Origin: UBA3537 sp038138145
Lineage (GTDB): Bacteria > Bacteroidota > Bacteroidia > Flavobacteriales > Flavobacteriaceae
NCBI GenBank assembly: GCA_038138145.1
Contig: JAYQDD010000008.1
Coordinates: 1 to 64,000, forward strand
DNA: 64,000 nt
Direction of reading: 5' to 3'
Part shown: positions 34,840-43,505 of the stretch, piece by piece
How positions within the stretch are numbered: the first letter of the stretch is position 1
Layout: every line of letters begins with the position of its first letter
Notes under the pieces: model-generated
Seen by the model: only the letters and a program-made list of their open reading frames with translations
Told to the model about the DNA's origin: nothing
Database searches by the model: none
Position numbers and translations under genes: made by a program

Positions 34840-35850
34840 ATGTACAACTCAAAAATAATCGGAATGGGGCACTATGTCCCAGACAATATAGTGACCAATG
34901 ACGACCTGTCAGAACTCATGGATACAAACGACGCATGGATTCAAGAGCGAACGGGTATAAAACAACGTCGATGGGCAGTAAAAGGGGATGGAAATACAAC
35001 CTTTAGCATGGGGTTGAAAGCGGCTGAACAAGCCATTAAAAATGCAGATATTGATAAAAATGATATTGATTTTATTGTGTTTGCGACTTTGAGTCCAGAT
35101 TATTACTTCCCTGGGCCTGGAGTACAAATTCAAGAAGCTTTGGGGATTGGTACTGTTGGTGCTTTGGATGTGCGTAATCAGTGTTCTGGATTTGTTTATG
35201 GTGTTTCGGTGGCCGATCAATTCATCAAAACGGGGATGTACAAGAATGTGTTGGTGATTGGAAGTGAGTTGCAATCACGTGGTATAGACATTTCGACACG
35301 TGGCCGAAGTATTTCTGTGATTTTTGGTGATGGCGCTGGTGCTGCAGTGCTTTCTCGTGAGGAGGATACCACCAAGGGAATTCTTTCAACGCATTTACAT
35401 TCTGAGGGCGTACATGCCCTAGAATTGGCTGCTGAGGCACCAGGAATGGGAAAACGTTGGGTAACAGATATTATCGCTGATAATGACCCAGACGATATGA
35501 GCTATAGACCTTATATGAATGGACAATTTGTATTTAAAAATGCCATACGACGATTTAGTGAAGTAATCCATCAAGGTCTGGAGGCGAATGGTTTGCAAGT
35601 TTCTGATATTGATATGTTAGTGCCACATCAAGCAAATTTGCGTATTGCACAATTCATACAGAAAAAATTTCAACTTTCAGACGATCAAGTATTTAATAAT
35701 ATTCAAAACTACGGCAATACCACTGCGGCTTCTATTCCAATCGCCCTAAGCGAGGCCTGTGCGCAAGGCAAAGTCAAGGAGGGCGATACCGTGGTTCTTG
35801 CCGCTTTTGGAAGTGGTTTTACTTGGGGTAGTGTCGTAATGAAGTGGTAA
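34840..35850 (+). CDS. 3-oxoacyl-ACP synthase III family protein
   Basis: A 336-aa beta-ketoacyl synthase III of the FabH type, which condenses an acyl-CoA starter with malonyl-ACP. The Cys-His-Asn triad is Cys115 (NQCSGF), His263 (PHQAN) and Asn293 (NYGNTTAAS). It is a thiolase-fold enzyme. The start (MYNSKIIGMGHYVPDN) and an insertion-rich central part differ from the housekeeping FabH of Flavobacteria I recall, so it may be a second KAS III used in a secondary lipid or pigment route. The ATG at 34840 lies after the -7 box; 33 upstream codons are rejected. It converges with the barrel gene. Confidence 0.88.
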   Translation: MYNSKIIGMGHYVPDNIVTNDDLSELMDTNDAWIQERTGIKQRRWAVKGDGNTTFSMGLKAAEQAIKNADIDKNDIDFIVFATLSPDYYFPGPGVQIQEALGIGTVGALDVRNQCSGFVYGVSVADQFIKTGMYKNVLVIGSELQSRGIDISTRGRSISVIFGDGAGAAVLSREEDTTKGILSTHLHSEGVHALELAAEAPGMGKRWVTDIIADNDPDDMSYRPYMNGQFVFKNAIRRFSEVIHQGLEANGLQVSDIDMLVPHQANLRIAQFIQKKFQLSDDQVFNNIQNYGNTTAASIPIALSEACAQGKVKEGDTVVLAAFGSGFTWGSVVMKW

Positions 35851-35851
35851 A

Positions 35852-38317
35852 CTATATAAATCCGCCCGCTTCTTTTTCTTTGTTGTCTCTATTTTTTCTT
35901 GATTTTGCTTTGTATTTGCTATCTCCAAATCGGTAATTAAGCCCTAGGAAAATAGTTCTGCTTTCCCATTCGAAAGCACCTTTTTGGGTAAATGGTTTTG
36001 AGCCATCAAAACCAAATTTCATGGTATTAAAAACGTCATTAAAGTTTAAACTCAAAGCGCCTCTGTTGTTCGCAAAACTATAGCGAGAACCAATATTGAC
36101 AAAATACATGGGTTTGATGTCAAATTGAAGCGTTTTGTTTTGACCTCTATAAAATCCAAATGCCGTAAGTGTAATTTTCTTATTGACTTTGAATGAATTA
36201 AAAACTCTAAAGTTCCAAGCCAAATTATCAACGGAATCAAAATCAGTGACAATGTCATTTATAGTAGCATTTTCGATTTCAGTTTTTAGGTACTCTGTAA
36301 TCCCAGTAAGTTCTTGGTTAAACAAATCGAAACTACCATTTAAGCTCCACCATTTGGTTGGTTTGTAGTTGCTGGATAGTTCGACCCCTATGGCAGAGGT
36401 GGTGTCAAAATTATCATGGGTCAATATCACTCTTCCCGATTGAACATCTGTTCGGTCGACATACAAAGCCCTATTGATTTCATTGCTTATCCTGCGGTAA
36501 AAAGTCCCAAATGTTAAGCTTCCTTTCTTGAGATTTCGGGTGTAATTTAACTCTACTGAATTTGTAAATTGTGGCTCAAGGTTGATGTTACCATAAGATG
36601 AAATTAGAGGGCTACTCCATTCTTTTATGGGGTTGACCTGCCCAATCCCTGGGCGATCGACACGTCGGCTGTAGTTGAGCTGATACGAATGTTTTTCAGA
36701 CGGAGAATAAGTCAAAAATCCAGAAGGATAAAGTTCAAAATAATGATTCTTAAAAGGGATATTTTCTTTGGTATTGTTTGGAACTCTCGTTAGCGCTGCA
36801 TTGGCATCAACATTAGCATCTTCGATTCTGAGGCCAATTTGATAGGACCATTTATTGATTTTTTTATTGTAATTTCCATACAAGGCGTATATGTTTCTGC
36901 TATAATCAAAATCCGTTGATGGAGTGGGTTCAAGATTTCCTTGTGCATTAAAACTATCGCCTGTAGATGCGTATTGGATTAGGGAATTGAACAAATTTGC
37001 TTGTACACCCAACTCTAACTTTGAATGTTCACCAATTCTATTGACATAATCCAAATTAATCGTTGTTCTTTTTCTATCCGTTTCATTGTAGTCAATATAA
37101 TTAGTACTGCTGCCCACAGGATAGGTAAATGTGACATCATTATCACGATTGTAAGCATTGTAATCGATTTCTAATTCAATATTATCACCTTCATCATTAA
37201 AATCTATTTTGTAATCAAAATTGTATTGTTGAGCAGCATTTTTTTCATCAATATTCCATATTTGGGTTTGATTGTTTGCAGCATTGTTTTGGTACACCAA
37301 AATGGACTCGCCCAAATCCTCTGGTCTCGATTGGGTTTGGCTTGTGAACACAGAAAGTGTATGGCGATCGTTGATGTAATAATCTACACCAATTTTATAA
37401 ACATGATTTTCTACACCGTTTTCAAAGTTAAATGATTGTCCTGAATTGTCCTGAGGCCTGTTCACATAGCCCTGATTGATGTTTTTAGACAAGTTATTGT
37501 TGTATGATCCATAAAGATTCATCTTACCATTTCTGTAATTGAGATTTAAACCACTATTGAATTTTGGTTTTTTCTCATAAGCAAAGCCCAAATTAATAGT
37601 TCCATTAAATCCTACCAATGTATTTTTGTGCAACACGATATTCAACAAGCCGCTCATGCCTTCAGGGCTGTATTTTGCCGACGGATTAGTGATAATTTCA
37701 ATGGATTTTATGGCATTGGACGGGATTTGTTTGAGGAGTTGGGCGGTGGGTATATTAGACAATTTCCCATCGACCATCACGCGAACGTTAGAATTGCCAC
37801 GCAGACTAATGTCTCCACTTTGGGGATCTATGGATACTGAAGGAATGGCCACCATCAAGTCAGAGGCGCTACCACTTGCGGCTAAATCTTTACCAATAGT
37901 AATCACTTTTCGGTCTACTTTCTGTTGAATTGTTGTGTTTTCTGCGACTACAGTCACTTCGTCCAAAGCGGTCGCTTCTTCCTCCAATTTGATGACGCCT
38001 AAATTGAGTTTTGTTTTATTTTTTTCAACCGAAATAGTTTGGCTGTGTGTTTTATATCCTATGAATTGAACAGAAACAACAAAATCCCCTTTTGGTAAAT
38101 CATCAATATTGAAATTCCCCTCTTCAGTAGTAATACCACTGGAAACCATATTTTCCGACATATCCCTAACAATGATATTGACATAAGGCATAGGTTCGTT
38201 TGTTTTGGCATCGACCACTTGGCCACTTACAACGCCAATAGCAACGGGTTCTGTGTGTAGTCCCATAAGCTGAGTAGAAAAAAAGAGTAATGTGATGTAA
38301 CAAATAAATGATTTCAT
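35852..38317 (-). CDS. Outer-membrane beta-barrel receptor, TonB-like (OMP_b-brl_3 type)
   Basis: An 821-aa outer-membrane protein. After a signal peptide (about 1-19) comes a carboxypeptidase-like domain (about 30-110, with DAKTNEPMPYVNIIV). A plug-like domain follows (about 130-225, with GSASDLMVAIPSVSID and NPSAKYSPEGMSGLLNI), then a long barrel. The C-terminal tail is basic and rich in Lys/Arg after the last strand (KAKSRKNRDNKEKE), unlike a canonical aromatic end. This is the Bacteroidota outer-membrane receptor-like family. Substrate is unknown and there is no adjacent lipoprotein. It diverges from the CoA-binding protein gene. Confidence 0.88.
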   Translation of the reverse strand: MKSFICYITLLFFSTQLMGLHTEPVAIGVVSGQVVDAKTNEPMPYVNIIVRDMSENMVSSGITTEEGNFNIDDLPKGDFVVSVQFIGYKTHSQTISVEKNKTKLNLGVIKLEEEATALDEVTVVAENTTIQQKVDRKVITIGKDLAASGSASDLMVAIPSVSIDPQSGDISLRGNSNVRVMVDGKLSNIPTAQLLKQIPSNAIKSIEIITNPSAKYSPEGMSGLLNIVLHKNTLVGFNGTINLGFAYEKKPKFNSGLNLNYRNGKMNLYGSYNNNLSKNINQGYVNRPQDNSGQSFNFENGVENHVYKIGVDYYINDRHTLSVFTSQTQSRPEDLGESILVYQNNAANNQTQIWNIDEKNAAQQYNFDYKIDFNDEGDNIELEIDYNAYNRDNDVTFTYPVGSSTNYIDYNETDRKRTTINLDYVNRIGEHSKLELGVQANLFNSLIQYASTGDSFNAQGNLEPTPSTDFDYSRNIYALYGNYNKKINKWSYQIGLRIEDANVDANAALTRVPNNTKENIPFKNHYFELYPSGFLTYSPSEKHSYQLNYSRRVDRPGIGQVNPIKEWSSPLISSYGNINLEPQFTNSVELNYTRNLKKGSLTFGTFYRRISNEINRALYVDRTDVQSGRVILTHDNFDTTSAIGVELSSNYKPTKWWSLNGSFDLFNQELTGITEYLKTEIENATINDIVTDFDSVDNLAWNFRVFNSFKVNKKITLTAFGFYRGQNKTLQFDIKPMYFVNIGSRYSFANNRGALSLNFNDVFNTMKFGFDGSKPFTQKGAFEWESRTIFLGLNYRFGDSKYKAKSRKNRDNKEKEAGGFI

Positions 38318-38334
38318 GTTATTAGAATTTAGGG

Positions 38335-38368
38335 TTGTTAGAAGTAAGACTATTTTAGATTACTTTTG
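38335..38368 (+). promoter_or_regulatory. Promoter of the CoA-binding protein gene
   Basis: TTG (38335-38337), a 23-nt spacer and TACTTTTG (38361-38368) fit the Bacteroidota pattern. The predicted start is near 38372, with a leader of about 20 nt. Confidence 0.6.
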
Positions 38369-38392
38369 TTACATGAATTTATATTTTTTTTT

Positions 38393-38755
38393 ATGTCTAA
38401 AAAAACATTGGTCCTTGGTGCCTCTTTAAATCCAGAACGTTACTCATATAAAGCCATCAAAATGCTTAAAGATAAGATGCAAGAAGTCAACGCTTTAGGT
38501 TTAAAACATGGAGAAGTTTTTGGTACGACAATAGATGTACAACAAAAACCATATTTGGATATTCATACCGTAACTTTGTATTTGAGTCCGAAACGTCAAG
38601 AGCCATTTTATACATACATCATGCAATTGAATCCAAAACGAGTGATTTTTAATCCAGGAACTGAAAACCCTGATTTTTTCAAGCTTTTGGAACGTCAAAA
38701 CATTGCTTATGAAATTGCCTGTACTTTGGTGTTATTGTCTACGAATCAATATTAA
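38393..38755 (+). CDS. CoA-binding (Rossmann-fold) protein
   Basis: A 120-aa cytosolic protein of the YccU/CoA-binding family. It opens with a Rossmann strand and glycine loop, KKTLVLGASLNPERYSY, and ends with the conserved block RVIFNPGTENPDF. Members bind CoA or a nucleotide, but their role is not established. The ATG at 38393 lies after the predicted start; nine upstream codons are rejected. Its last 24 nt overlap the end of the minus-strand symporter gene, a tail-to-tail overlap. Confidence 0.85.
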   Translation: MSKKTLVLGASLNPERYSYKAIKMLKDKMQEVNALGLKHGEVFGTTIDVQQKPYLDIHTVTLYLSPKRQEPFYTYIMQLNPKRVIFNPGTENPDFFKLLERQNIAYEIACTLVLLSTNQY

Positions 38756-40189
38756 CCCTAAAAAGGTAAGCGTTCCATTGAGTGGTAATAACTCATATCC
38801 AATAACATAACCCCCAAGCTCTTCCGCTGGAATTTGCCCTAAAGCGTAAGAAATTGCAACAGACAACAATGCTACCAGCCATACAAACTTATCTTTTACT
38901 TTGTAATTTGTAAAAATACCAAAGGCAAAAAGGCCCAAAAGGGGACCGTATGTGTACCCAGCTACCGTCAACAAACTGTCTATAACATTGGAATCTAAGA
39001 TGTGTTTAAAAGCAATGATAACCAAAATTAAAAGTACACTCATACCAATATGCGTTTGTTTTCGAATGCGTTTTTTGTCCGCATCAGAATGTTTGTTGAG
39101 GTCTAAAATATCGACACAAAACGAAGTCGTAAGCGAGGTGAGTGCGCTATCGGCACTGCTGTAGGCCGCCGCAATAAGGCCTAAAATAAAAACAGAAGCC
39201 AAGGTTAATCCTAAGCCAGAGTTGAGGGCAATTTCAGGAAATAATAAATCAGTTTTGGGTTGCCCATCCATTAGGGGTAACGCAATATCAAAACGTTCTG
39301 CATAGATGAACAATAAAGCGCCCAACAACAAAAACAAGAACGTTACTAAAGTGAGTACAATACTAAACCAGAGCATATTTTTTTGTGCATCTTTCAGCGA
39401 TTTACAGGTTAAATTTTTTTGCATCATGTCCTGATCCAAACCAGTCATACAAATGGTGATGAACATTCCGCCAAAAAACGATTTCAAGAAATGATCTCGA
39501 GCCAAAATAGAATCTGTTTTAAAAATGGAACTGTATTGATTTAGTTCGTCTGAAACTAAAAATTCTGAAAAACTCCAACCCAATTGATCTGTGATAAAAT
39601 AGATGGAAAGAACGACGGCACAAACCATAAAAAGTGTTTGTAATGTGTCCGTCCAAACAATCGTTTTGATACCGCCCTTGTTGGTGTAAATCCATATGAG
39701 AAGGATAGATAAAATGACCGTAGCTTCAAAAGGAATGTTCCATTGTTCAAAGACAAATTGTTGCAACACAATAGCCATAAGATACATTCGAAAAGCAGCC
39801 CCTAAAACTCTTGAAACAAAAAAGAAAAACGCACCGGTTTTGTGGCTGACTCGTCCAAAACGTTGTTGCAGATATTCATAAATAGAAGTAAGGTTTAATT
39901 TGTAATAAATAGGCAAAAGCAAAAAAGCTACCACCACATAACCAGCAATATACCCCAAACACACTTGAAAATAACTAAACTCCGAACTTTGTACCCAACC
40001 AGGCACAGAAATAAAAGTGACTCCAGACAGCGAGGCGCCAATCATCCCAAAAGCCACCAAGTACCAAGGCGATTGCTTTCCTGCTTTGAAAAAATCGTTA
40101 TTGGAGTCGTTTTTTCCTGTAATTCTTGCAATGATGACAAGAAATACAAAATAAACGAGAGTGATCAGTAGAATGTGTTGTCCTTTCAA
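38732..40189 (-). CDS. Sodium:solute symporter family protein
   Basis: A 485-aa SSS-family transporter with about 13 transmembrane helices. The block PWYLVAFGMIGASLSGVTF (about 40-58) is the conserved TM1 region. SSADSALTSL (about 330-340) contains the Na2-site serines of the family. It probably imports a sugar, amino acid or vitamin with sodium; the substrate is unknown. The only canonical start in frame is TTG at 40189, giving MKGQHILL; no ATG exists between it and the upstream stop. Two -7 boxes lie 27-57 nt upstream. It overlaps the CoA-binding gene by 24 nt at the 3' end. Confidence 0.9.
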   Translation of the reverse strand: MKGQHILLITLVYFVFLVIIARITGKNDSNNDFFKAGKQSPWYLVAFGMIGASLSGVTFISVPGWVQSSEFSYFQVCLGYIAGYVVVAFLLLPIYYKLNLTSIYEYLQQRFGRVSHKTGAFFFFVSRVLGAAFRMYLMAIVLQQFVFEQWNIPFEATVILSILLIWIYTNKGGIKTIVWTDTLQTLFMVCAVVLSIYFITDQLGWSFSEFLVSDELNQYSSIFKTDSILARDHFLKSFFGGMFITICMTGLDQDMMQKNLTCKSLKDAQKNMLWFSIVLTLVTFLFLLLGALLFIYAERFDIALPLMDGQPKTDLLFPEIALNSGLGLTLASVFILGLIAAAYSSADSALTSLTTSFCVDILDLNKHSDADKKRIRKQTHIGMSVLLILVIIAFKHILDSNVIDSLLTVAGYTYGPLLGLFAFGIFTNYKVKDKFVWLVALLSVAISYALGQIPAEELGGYVIGYELLPLNGTLTFLGLILIRRQ

Positions 40190-40208
40190 CTTAATAAATT
40201 TATATTTG
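40178..40208 (+). promoter_or_regulatory. Possible plus-strand promoter, upstream of recR
   Basis: TTG (40178-40180), a 20-nt spacer and TATATTTG (40201-40208) match the consensus very well. If used it would give recR a leader of about 144 nt. It lies across the start of the divergent symporter gene. Confidence 0.45.
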
Positions 40209-40215
40209 TGGTGCT

Positions 40216-40246
40216 CAAATGTACCACGAGTCTTTGTTCAAATGTA
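40216..40246 (-). promoter_or_regulatory. Two symporter -7 boxes
   Basis: TACATTTG occurs twice on the minus strand, at 40223-40216 and 40246-40239, within a TCAAATGTA direct repeat spaced 23 nt. Each matches TAnnTTTG. They predict leaders of about 23 and 45 nt for the symporter gene. Confidence 0.5.
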
Positions 40247-40355
40247 AAATATTCTGAAAGAATCTTGAGTCAAATCATCAGATTTTTAAGTTGTTTTCCT
40301 TTTAAACTCTGCTAATGAACTATTTAGGTCATTATTAAAACGCATAATATAAAAC

Positions 40356-40973
40356 ATGGAATTTTCATCGAAGTTGTTGCAAAATGCGGTCAATGAAGTC
40401 GCTCAATTACCAGGTATTGGTCGCCGTACGGCACTTCGTTTGGTGCTTCATCTTTTGCGTCAGCCAGAGGATCAAACAAGCCAACTCTCGAAAGCACTCA
40501 CAGCGATGCGGTCTTCCATTAATTTTTGTACACAATGCCACAATATTTCTGATAAAATGCTCTGTGAAATTTGTGCAAACCCTAACAGAAACCAGCAGAC
40601 CATTTGTGTTGTAGAAGACATAAGAGATGTTTTGGCCATAGAAAGCACAGCGAGTTTTCGCGGAATATATCATGTTCTTGGAGGGAAAATATCGCCTATG
40701 GACGGTATTGGCCCCTCCGATTTGAATATTCAAAGTTTGGTTGATAAAGTGAATGAAGGTAAAGTCGAGGAGCTTATTTTTGCTTTAAGTTCCACGATGG
40801 AAGGGGACACCACCAACTTTTATATCTATAAACAAATTCAGAACACCAACATCACACTGTCCACAATAGCAAGAGGAATTTCTGTTGGTGACGAATTGGA
40901 ATACGCCGATGAGGTAACCCTTGGGCGAAGCATTACGAATAGAGTCCCTTTTGATTCATCTTTAAAATCTTAG
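40356..40973 (+). CDS. recR: Recombination mediator protein RecR
   Basis: RecR, with RecO and RecF, loads RecA at gaps. The 205-aa protein has an N-terminal helix-hairpin-helix (LPGIGRRTALRLVLHLL, about 18-34) and a zinc finger with Cys in FCTQCHN and LCEIC (about 57-72). The Toprim domain follows (CVVEDIRDVLAIE). Length matches the family (about 200). No dnaX or YbaB gene is next to it, unlike many bacteria. A glycosyltransferase gene follows 3 nt later with a TTG start. Confidence 0.97.
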   Translation: MEFSSKLLQNAVNEVAQLPGIGRRTALRLVLHLLRQPEDQTSQLSKALTAMRSSINFCTQCHNISDKMLCEICANPNRNQQTICVVEDIRDVLAIESTASFRGIYHVLGGKISPMDGIGPSDLNIQSLVDKVNEGKVEELIFALSSTMEGDTTNFYIYKQIQNTNITLSTIARGISVGDELEYADEVTLGRSITNRVPFDSSLKS

Positions 40974-40976
40974 ATT

Positions 40977-42098
40977 TTGAAATTATCGGTTGTAATACTT
41001 AATTATAATGTACGCTACTTTTTGGCGCTTTGTTTACAAAGCGTTCAAGCTGCATTGAAAGATATTCCATCCGAAATTATTGTTATAGACAACAACTCTC
41101 CAGACGATAGTTGTGACATGGTTAGAACAAATTTTCCTGATATAAAACTCATAGAAAACAAAGAAAATGTAGGTTTTTCCAAAGCCAACAATCAAGCGGT
41201 GGCGGTCGCCAAAGGTGAATATATTTGCATCCTCAATCCCGATGTCGTTGTTGCTGAAAATACATTTCATAATCTTATAAACTTTTCCAAATCAAAATTT
41301 AATCATGGTATTATAGGTTGTAGACTTATTGATGGCTCAGGAGCTTTTCTGCCAGAAAGTAAGAGAAATTTTCCTACTATTTCTGTCGCATTTCAAAAGC
41401 TGTTTGGTATTGGAAAGCACTATTATGCACATCATGTAGACCCGTTGGAAAATAAACCAGTAGATGTACTTCCGGGTGCTTTAATGTTTTTGAAACGCTC
41501 TCTTTACGATAATTTAGGTGGGTTTGATGAAGATTTTTTTATGTATGGCGAGGATATTGATTTGTCGTATAGAGTCCAAAAGCTTGGCTTAAATAATTAT
41601 TATTTGGGAGACACTACAATCATCCACTTTAAAGGAGAAAGTACGACAAAAAATAGAGTACAATCTAAGCGTTTTTTTCATGCGATGAAATTGTTTTATC
41701 AAAAACATTTCAATACAAATATAGTTTTGAACGCTCTTATTAGTTTAATAACAAGTTTAGCACCTTATTTTTTAATCCGTAATCAGTCCAAAAAACATAC
41801 ATCCAAAAGGATTGCATTGATGAAGCCCTTAAGCAATCAAAAATGGCTTGAAATCAAAGACGTTATAGCTATTGAATCTCTTGATGATTTACAAAAAAAC
41901 AGCCATTTCGATGTTCTTTTTGACGCAGAAACGACGGCATTCAACAGCATCATTAATCAAATTGATTCATCGAAGAATAAGTTTATAACGTTCAAAATAC
42001 ATCCAAAAAACAGTGCTTATTTTGTTGGTAGCGATTCCTCTAAGCAACGTGGCGAGGTCATACATTTTGAAAAATCTCAAACCAGAATCTACTTTTAA
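40977..42098 (+). CDS. Family 2 glycosyltransferase
   Basis: A 373-aa GT-A fold glycosyltransferase, probably making cell-surface polysaccharide. The N-terminal block SVVILNYNVRYFL is followed by the nucleotide-sugar motif with ICILNPDVVV (DxD-like, near residue 84) and by GALMFLKRSLYDNLGGFDEDFF (split; about 162-183), typical of rhamnosyl-type GT2 enzymes. The last 100 residues have no recognisable domain. The start is a TTG at 40977, 3 nt after recR; no ATG is nearby in frame. It appears co-transcribed with recR. Acceptor is unknown. Confidence 0.9.
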   Translation: MKLSVVILNYNVRYFLALCLQSVQAALKDIPSEIIVIDNNSPDDSCDMVRTNFPDIKLIENKENVGFSKANNQAVAVAKGEYICILNPDVVVAENTFHNLINFSKSKFNHGIIGCRLIDGSGAFLPESKRNFPTISVAFQKLFGIGKHYYAHHVDPLENKPVDVLPGALMFLKRSLYDNLGGFDEDFFMYGEDIDLSYRVQKLGLNNYYLGDTTIIHFKGESTTKNRVQSKRFFHAMKLFYQKHFNTNIVLNALISLITSLAPYFLIRNQSKKHTSKRIALMKPLSNQKWLEIKDVIAIESLDDLQKNSHFDVLFDAETTAFNSIINQIDSSKNKFITFKIHPKNSAYFVGSDSSKQRGEVIHFEKSQTRIYF

Positions 42099-42104
42099 AA
42101 ACAA

Positions 42105-42135
42105 TTGATTATTTCGGCAATTTTAGTTAATTTTG
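42105..42135 (+). promoter_or_regulatory. Promoter of the E2 gene
   Basis: TTG (42105-42107), a 20-nt spacer and TAATTTTG (42128-42135) fit the -33/-7 consensus closely. The predicted start is near 42139, with a leader of about 31 nt. Confidence 0.7.
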
Positions 42136-42169
42136 CAGAACCAAACAAGACCCATACAAAACAGATATT

Positions 42170-43501
42170 ATGGCAAAATTTGAACTCAAATTACCCAAAA
42201 TGGGCGAGAGTGTTGCAGAAGCAACACTAAATTCTTGGCTCAAAGACATTGGGGACCATATAGATATCGATGAAGCCGTTGTAGAAATCTCAACCGACAA
42301 AGTAGACAGCGATGTGCCTAGTGAAGTTAGTGGAACACTTATTGAGAAAAAATTTGAAGTCGATCAAGTTGTTGAAGTGGGGCAAACCATTGCCATCATT
42401 GAAACTGAAGGCGATGTTGAAACTCCACCAATAGCTCCTTCACCCAAAGAAGAAAGCCAACCCCCCGCAAAGGCCACAACAGAACCCCCAACAAATAAAG
42501 TTATTGCCGATGTACAAAACACAGTTGTCGCTGCAAAAGATTTAATAGCACCCATAAGTTCCAACGGTACAAGATTTTATTCACCTTTGGTAAAAAATAT
42601 TGCAAAAAAGGAAGGGGTTTCTCAATCAGAATTAGATCAGATTTCGGGTAGCGGAAAAGGAGGGAGAGTGACCAAAAACGACATGTTGTCTTACTTGAAA
42701 ACTCGTGCAAAAACGAGTACTTCGACACCTACGCCTTCAGCACCAACGCTGACGCCTAGCCCTAATTCAGTAACCTCAACTGTATCTAGCGGAGCCGATG
42801 AAATTGTAGAAATGACCCGAATGGGGAAACTCATCTCTAAGCACATGATGAACTCTGTGCAAACCTCGGCACATGTTCAATCTTTTATTGAAGTCGACGT
42901 TACCAAAATTTGGAATTGGCGCAAAAAAATTAAAGCAAAATTCATAGAAAGCACAGGTGAAAAAATCACATTTACTCCAATTTTTATGGAAGCCGTAGCC
43001 AAAGCACTGACCATTCACCCTATGTTGAACATTTCTGTTGATGGTGATCACATCATCAAACACAAATCCATCAATTTAGGAATGGCCACCGCACTTGCTG
43101 ACGGAAATCTTATCGTACCAGTGATCAAAAATGCGGATCAACTCAATTTGATGGGAATGACCAAACGCGTCAACGATTTGGCGGTTCGTGCACGAAACAA
43201 CCAACTTAATCCAGATGATATTCAAGATGGAACATATACCGTAACCAACGTTGGTGGATTTGGGAGCATCATGGGCACACCCATCATAAATCAACCACAA
43301 GTTGGTATTTTGGCCCTTGGCGCCATACGAAAAGTTCCTGCTGTGATTGAAACCAGCGAAGGCGATTTTATTGGGATTCGTCAAAGAATGTTCCTATCGC
43401 ACTCGTACGATCACCGCGTTGTCAATGGCGCACTTGGCGGACAATTTCTCAAAACAGTAAAAGAACTGTTGGAATCTTGGGACGAAAATAGACAAGTATA
43501 G
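42170..43501 (+). CDS. 2-oxoacid dehydrogenase E2 component (dihydrolipoamide acyltransferase)
   Basis: The E2 core enzyme of a pyruvate/branched-chain 2-oxoacid dehydrogenase complex. The 443-aa protein has a lipoyl domain with Lys44 in EISTDKVDSD. A Pro/Thr-rich linker (about 85-130) leads to an E1/E3-binding domain (SPLVKNIAKKEGV). After a second linker comes the acyltransferase domain. The active-site motif reads SYDHRVVNGALGG (412-424): the usual HxxxD is HxxxN here, as I recall for several Bacteroidota E2s. The GMATA and TVTNVGGFGS blocks are intact. E1 and E3 genes are not in the window. Confidence 0.93.
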   Translation: MAKFELKLPKMGESVAEATLNSWLKDIGDHIDIDEAVVEISTDKVDSDVPSEVSGTLIEKKFEVDQVVEVGQTIAIIETEGDVETPPIAPSPKEESQPPAKATTEPPTNKVIADVQNTVVAAKDLIAPISSNGTRFYSPLVKNIAKKEGVSQSELDQISGSGKGGRVTKNDMLSYLKTRAKTSTSTPTPSAPTLTPSPNSVTSTVSSGADEIVEMTRMGKLISKHMMNSVQTSAHVQSFIEVDVTKIWNWRKKIKAKFIESTGEKITFTPIFMEAVAKALTIHPMLNISVDGDHIIKHKSINLGMATALADGNLIVPVIKNADQLNLMGMTKRVNDLAVRARNNQLNPDDIQDGTYTVTNVGGFGSIMGTPIINQPQVGILALGAIRKVPAVIETSEGDFIGIRQRMFLSHSYDHRVVNGALGGQFLKTVKELLESWDENRQV

Positions 43502-43505
43502 CAGC

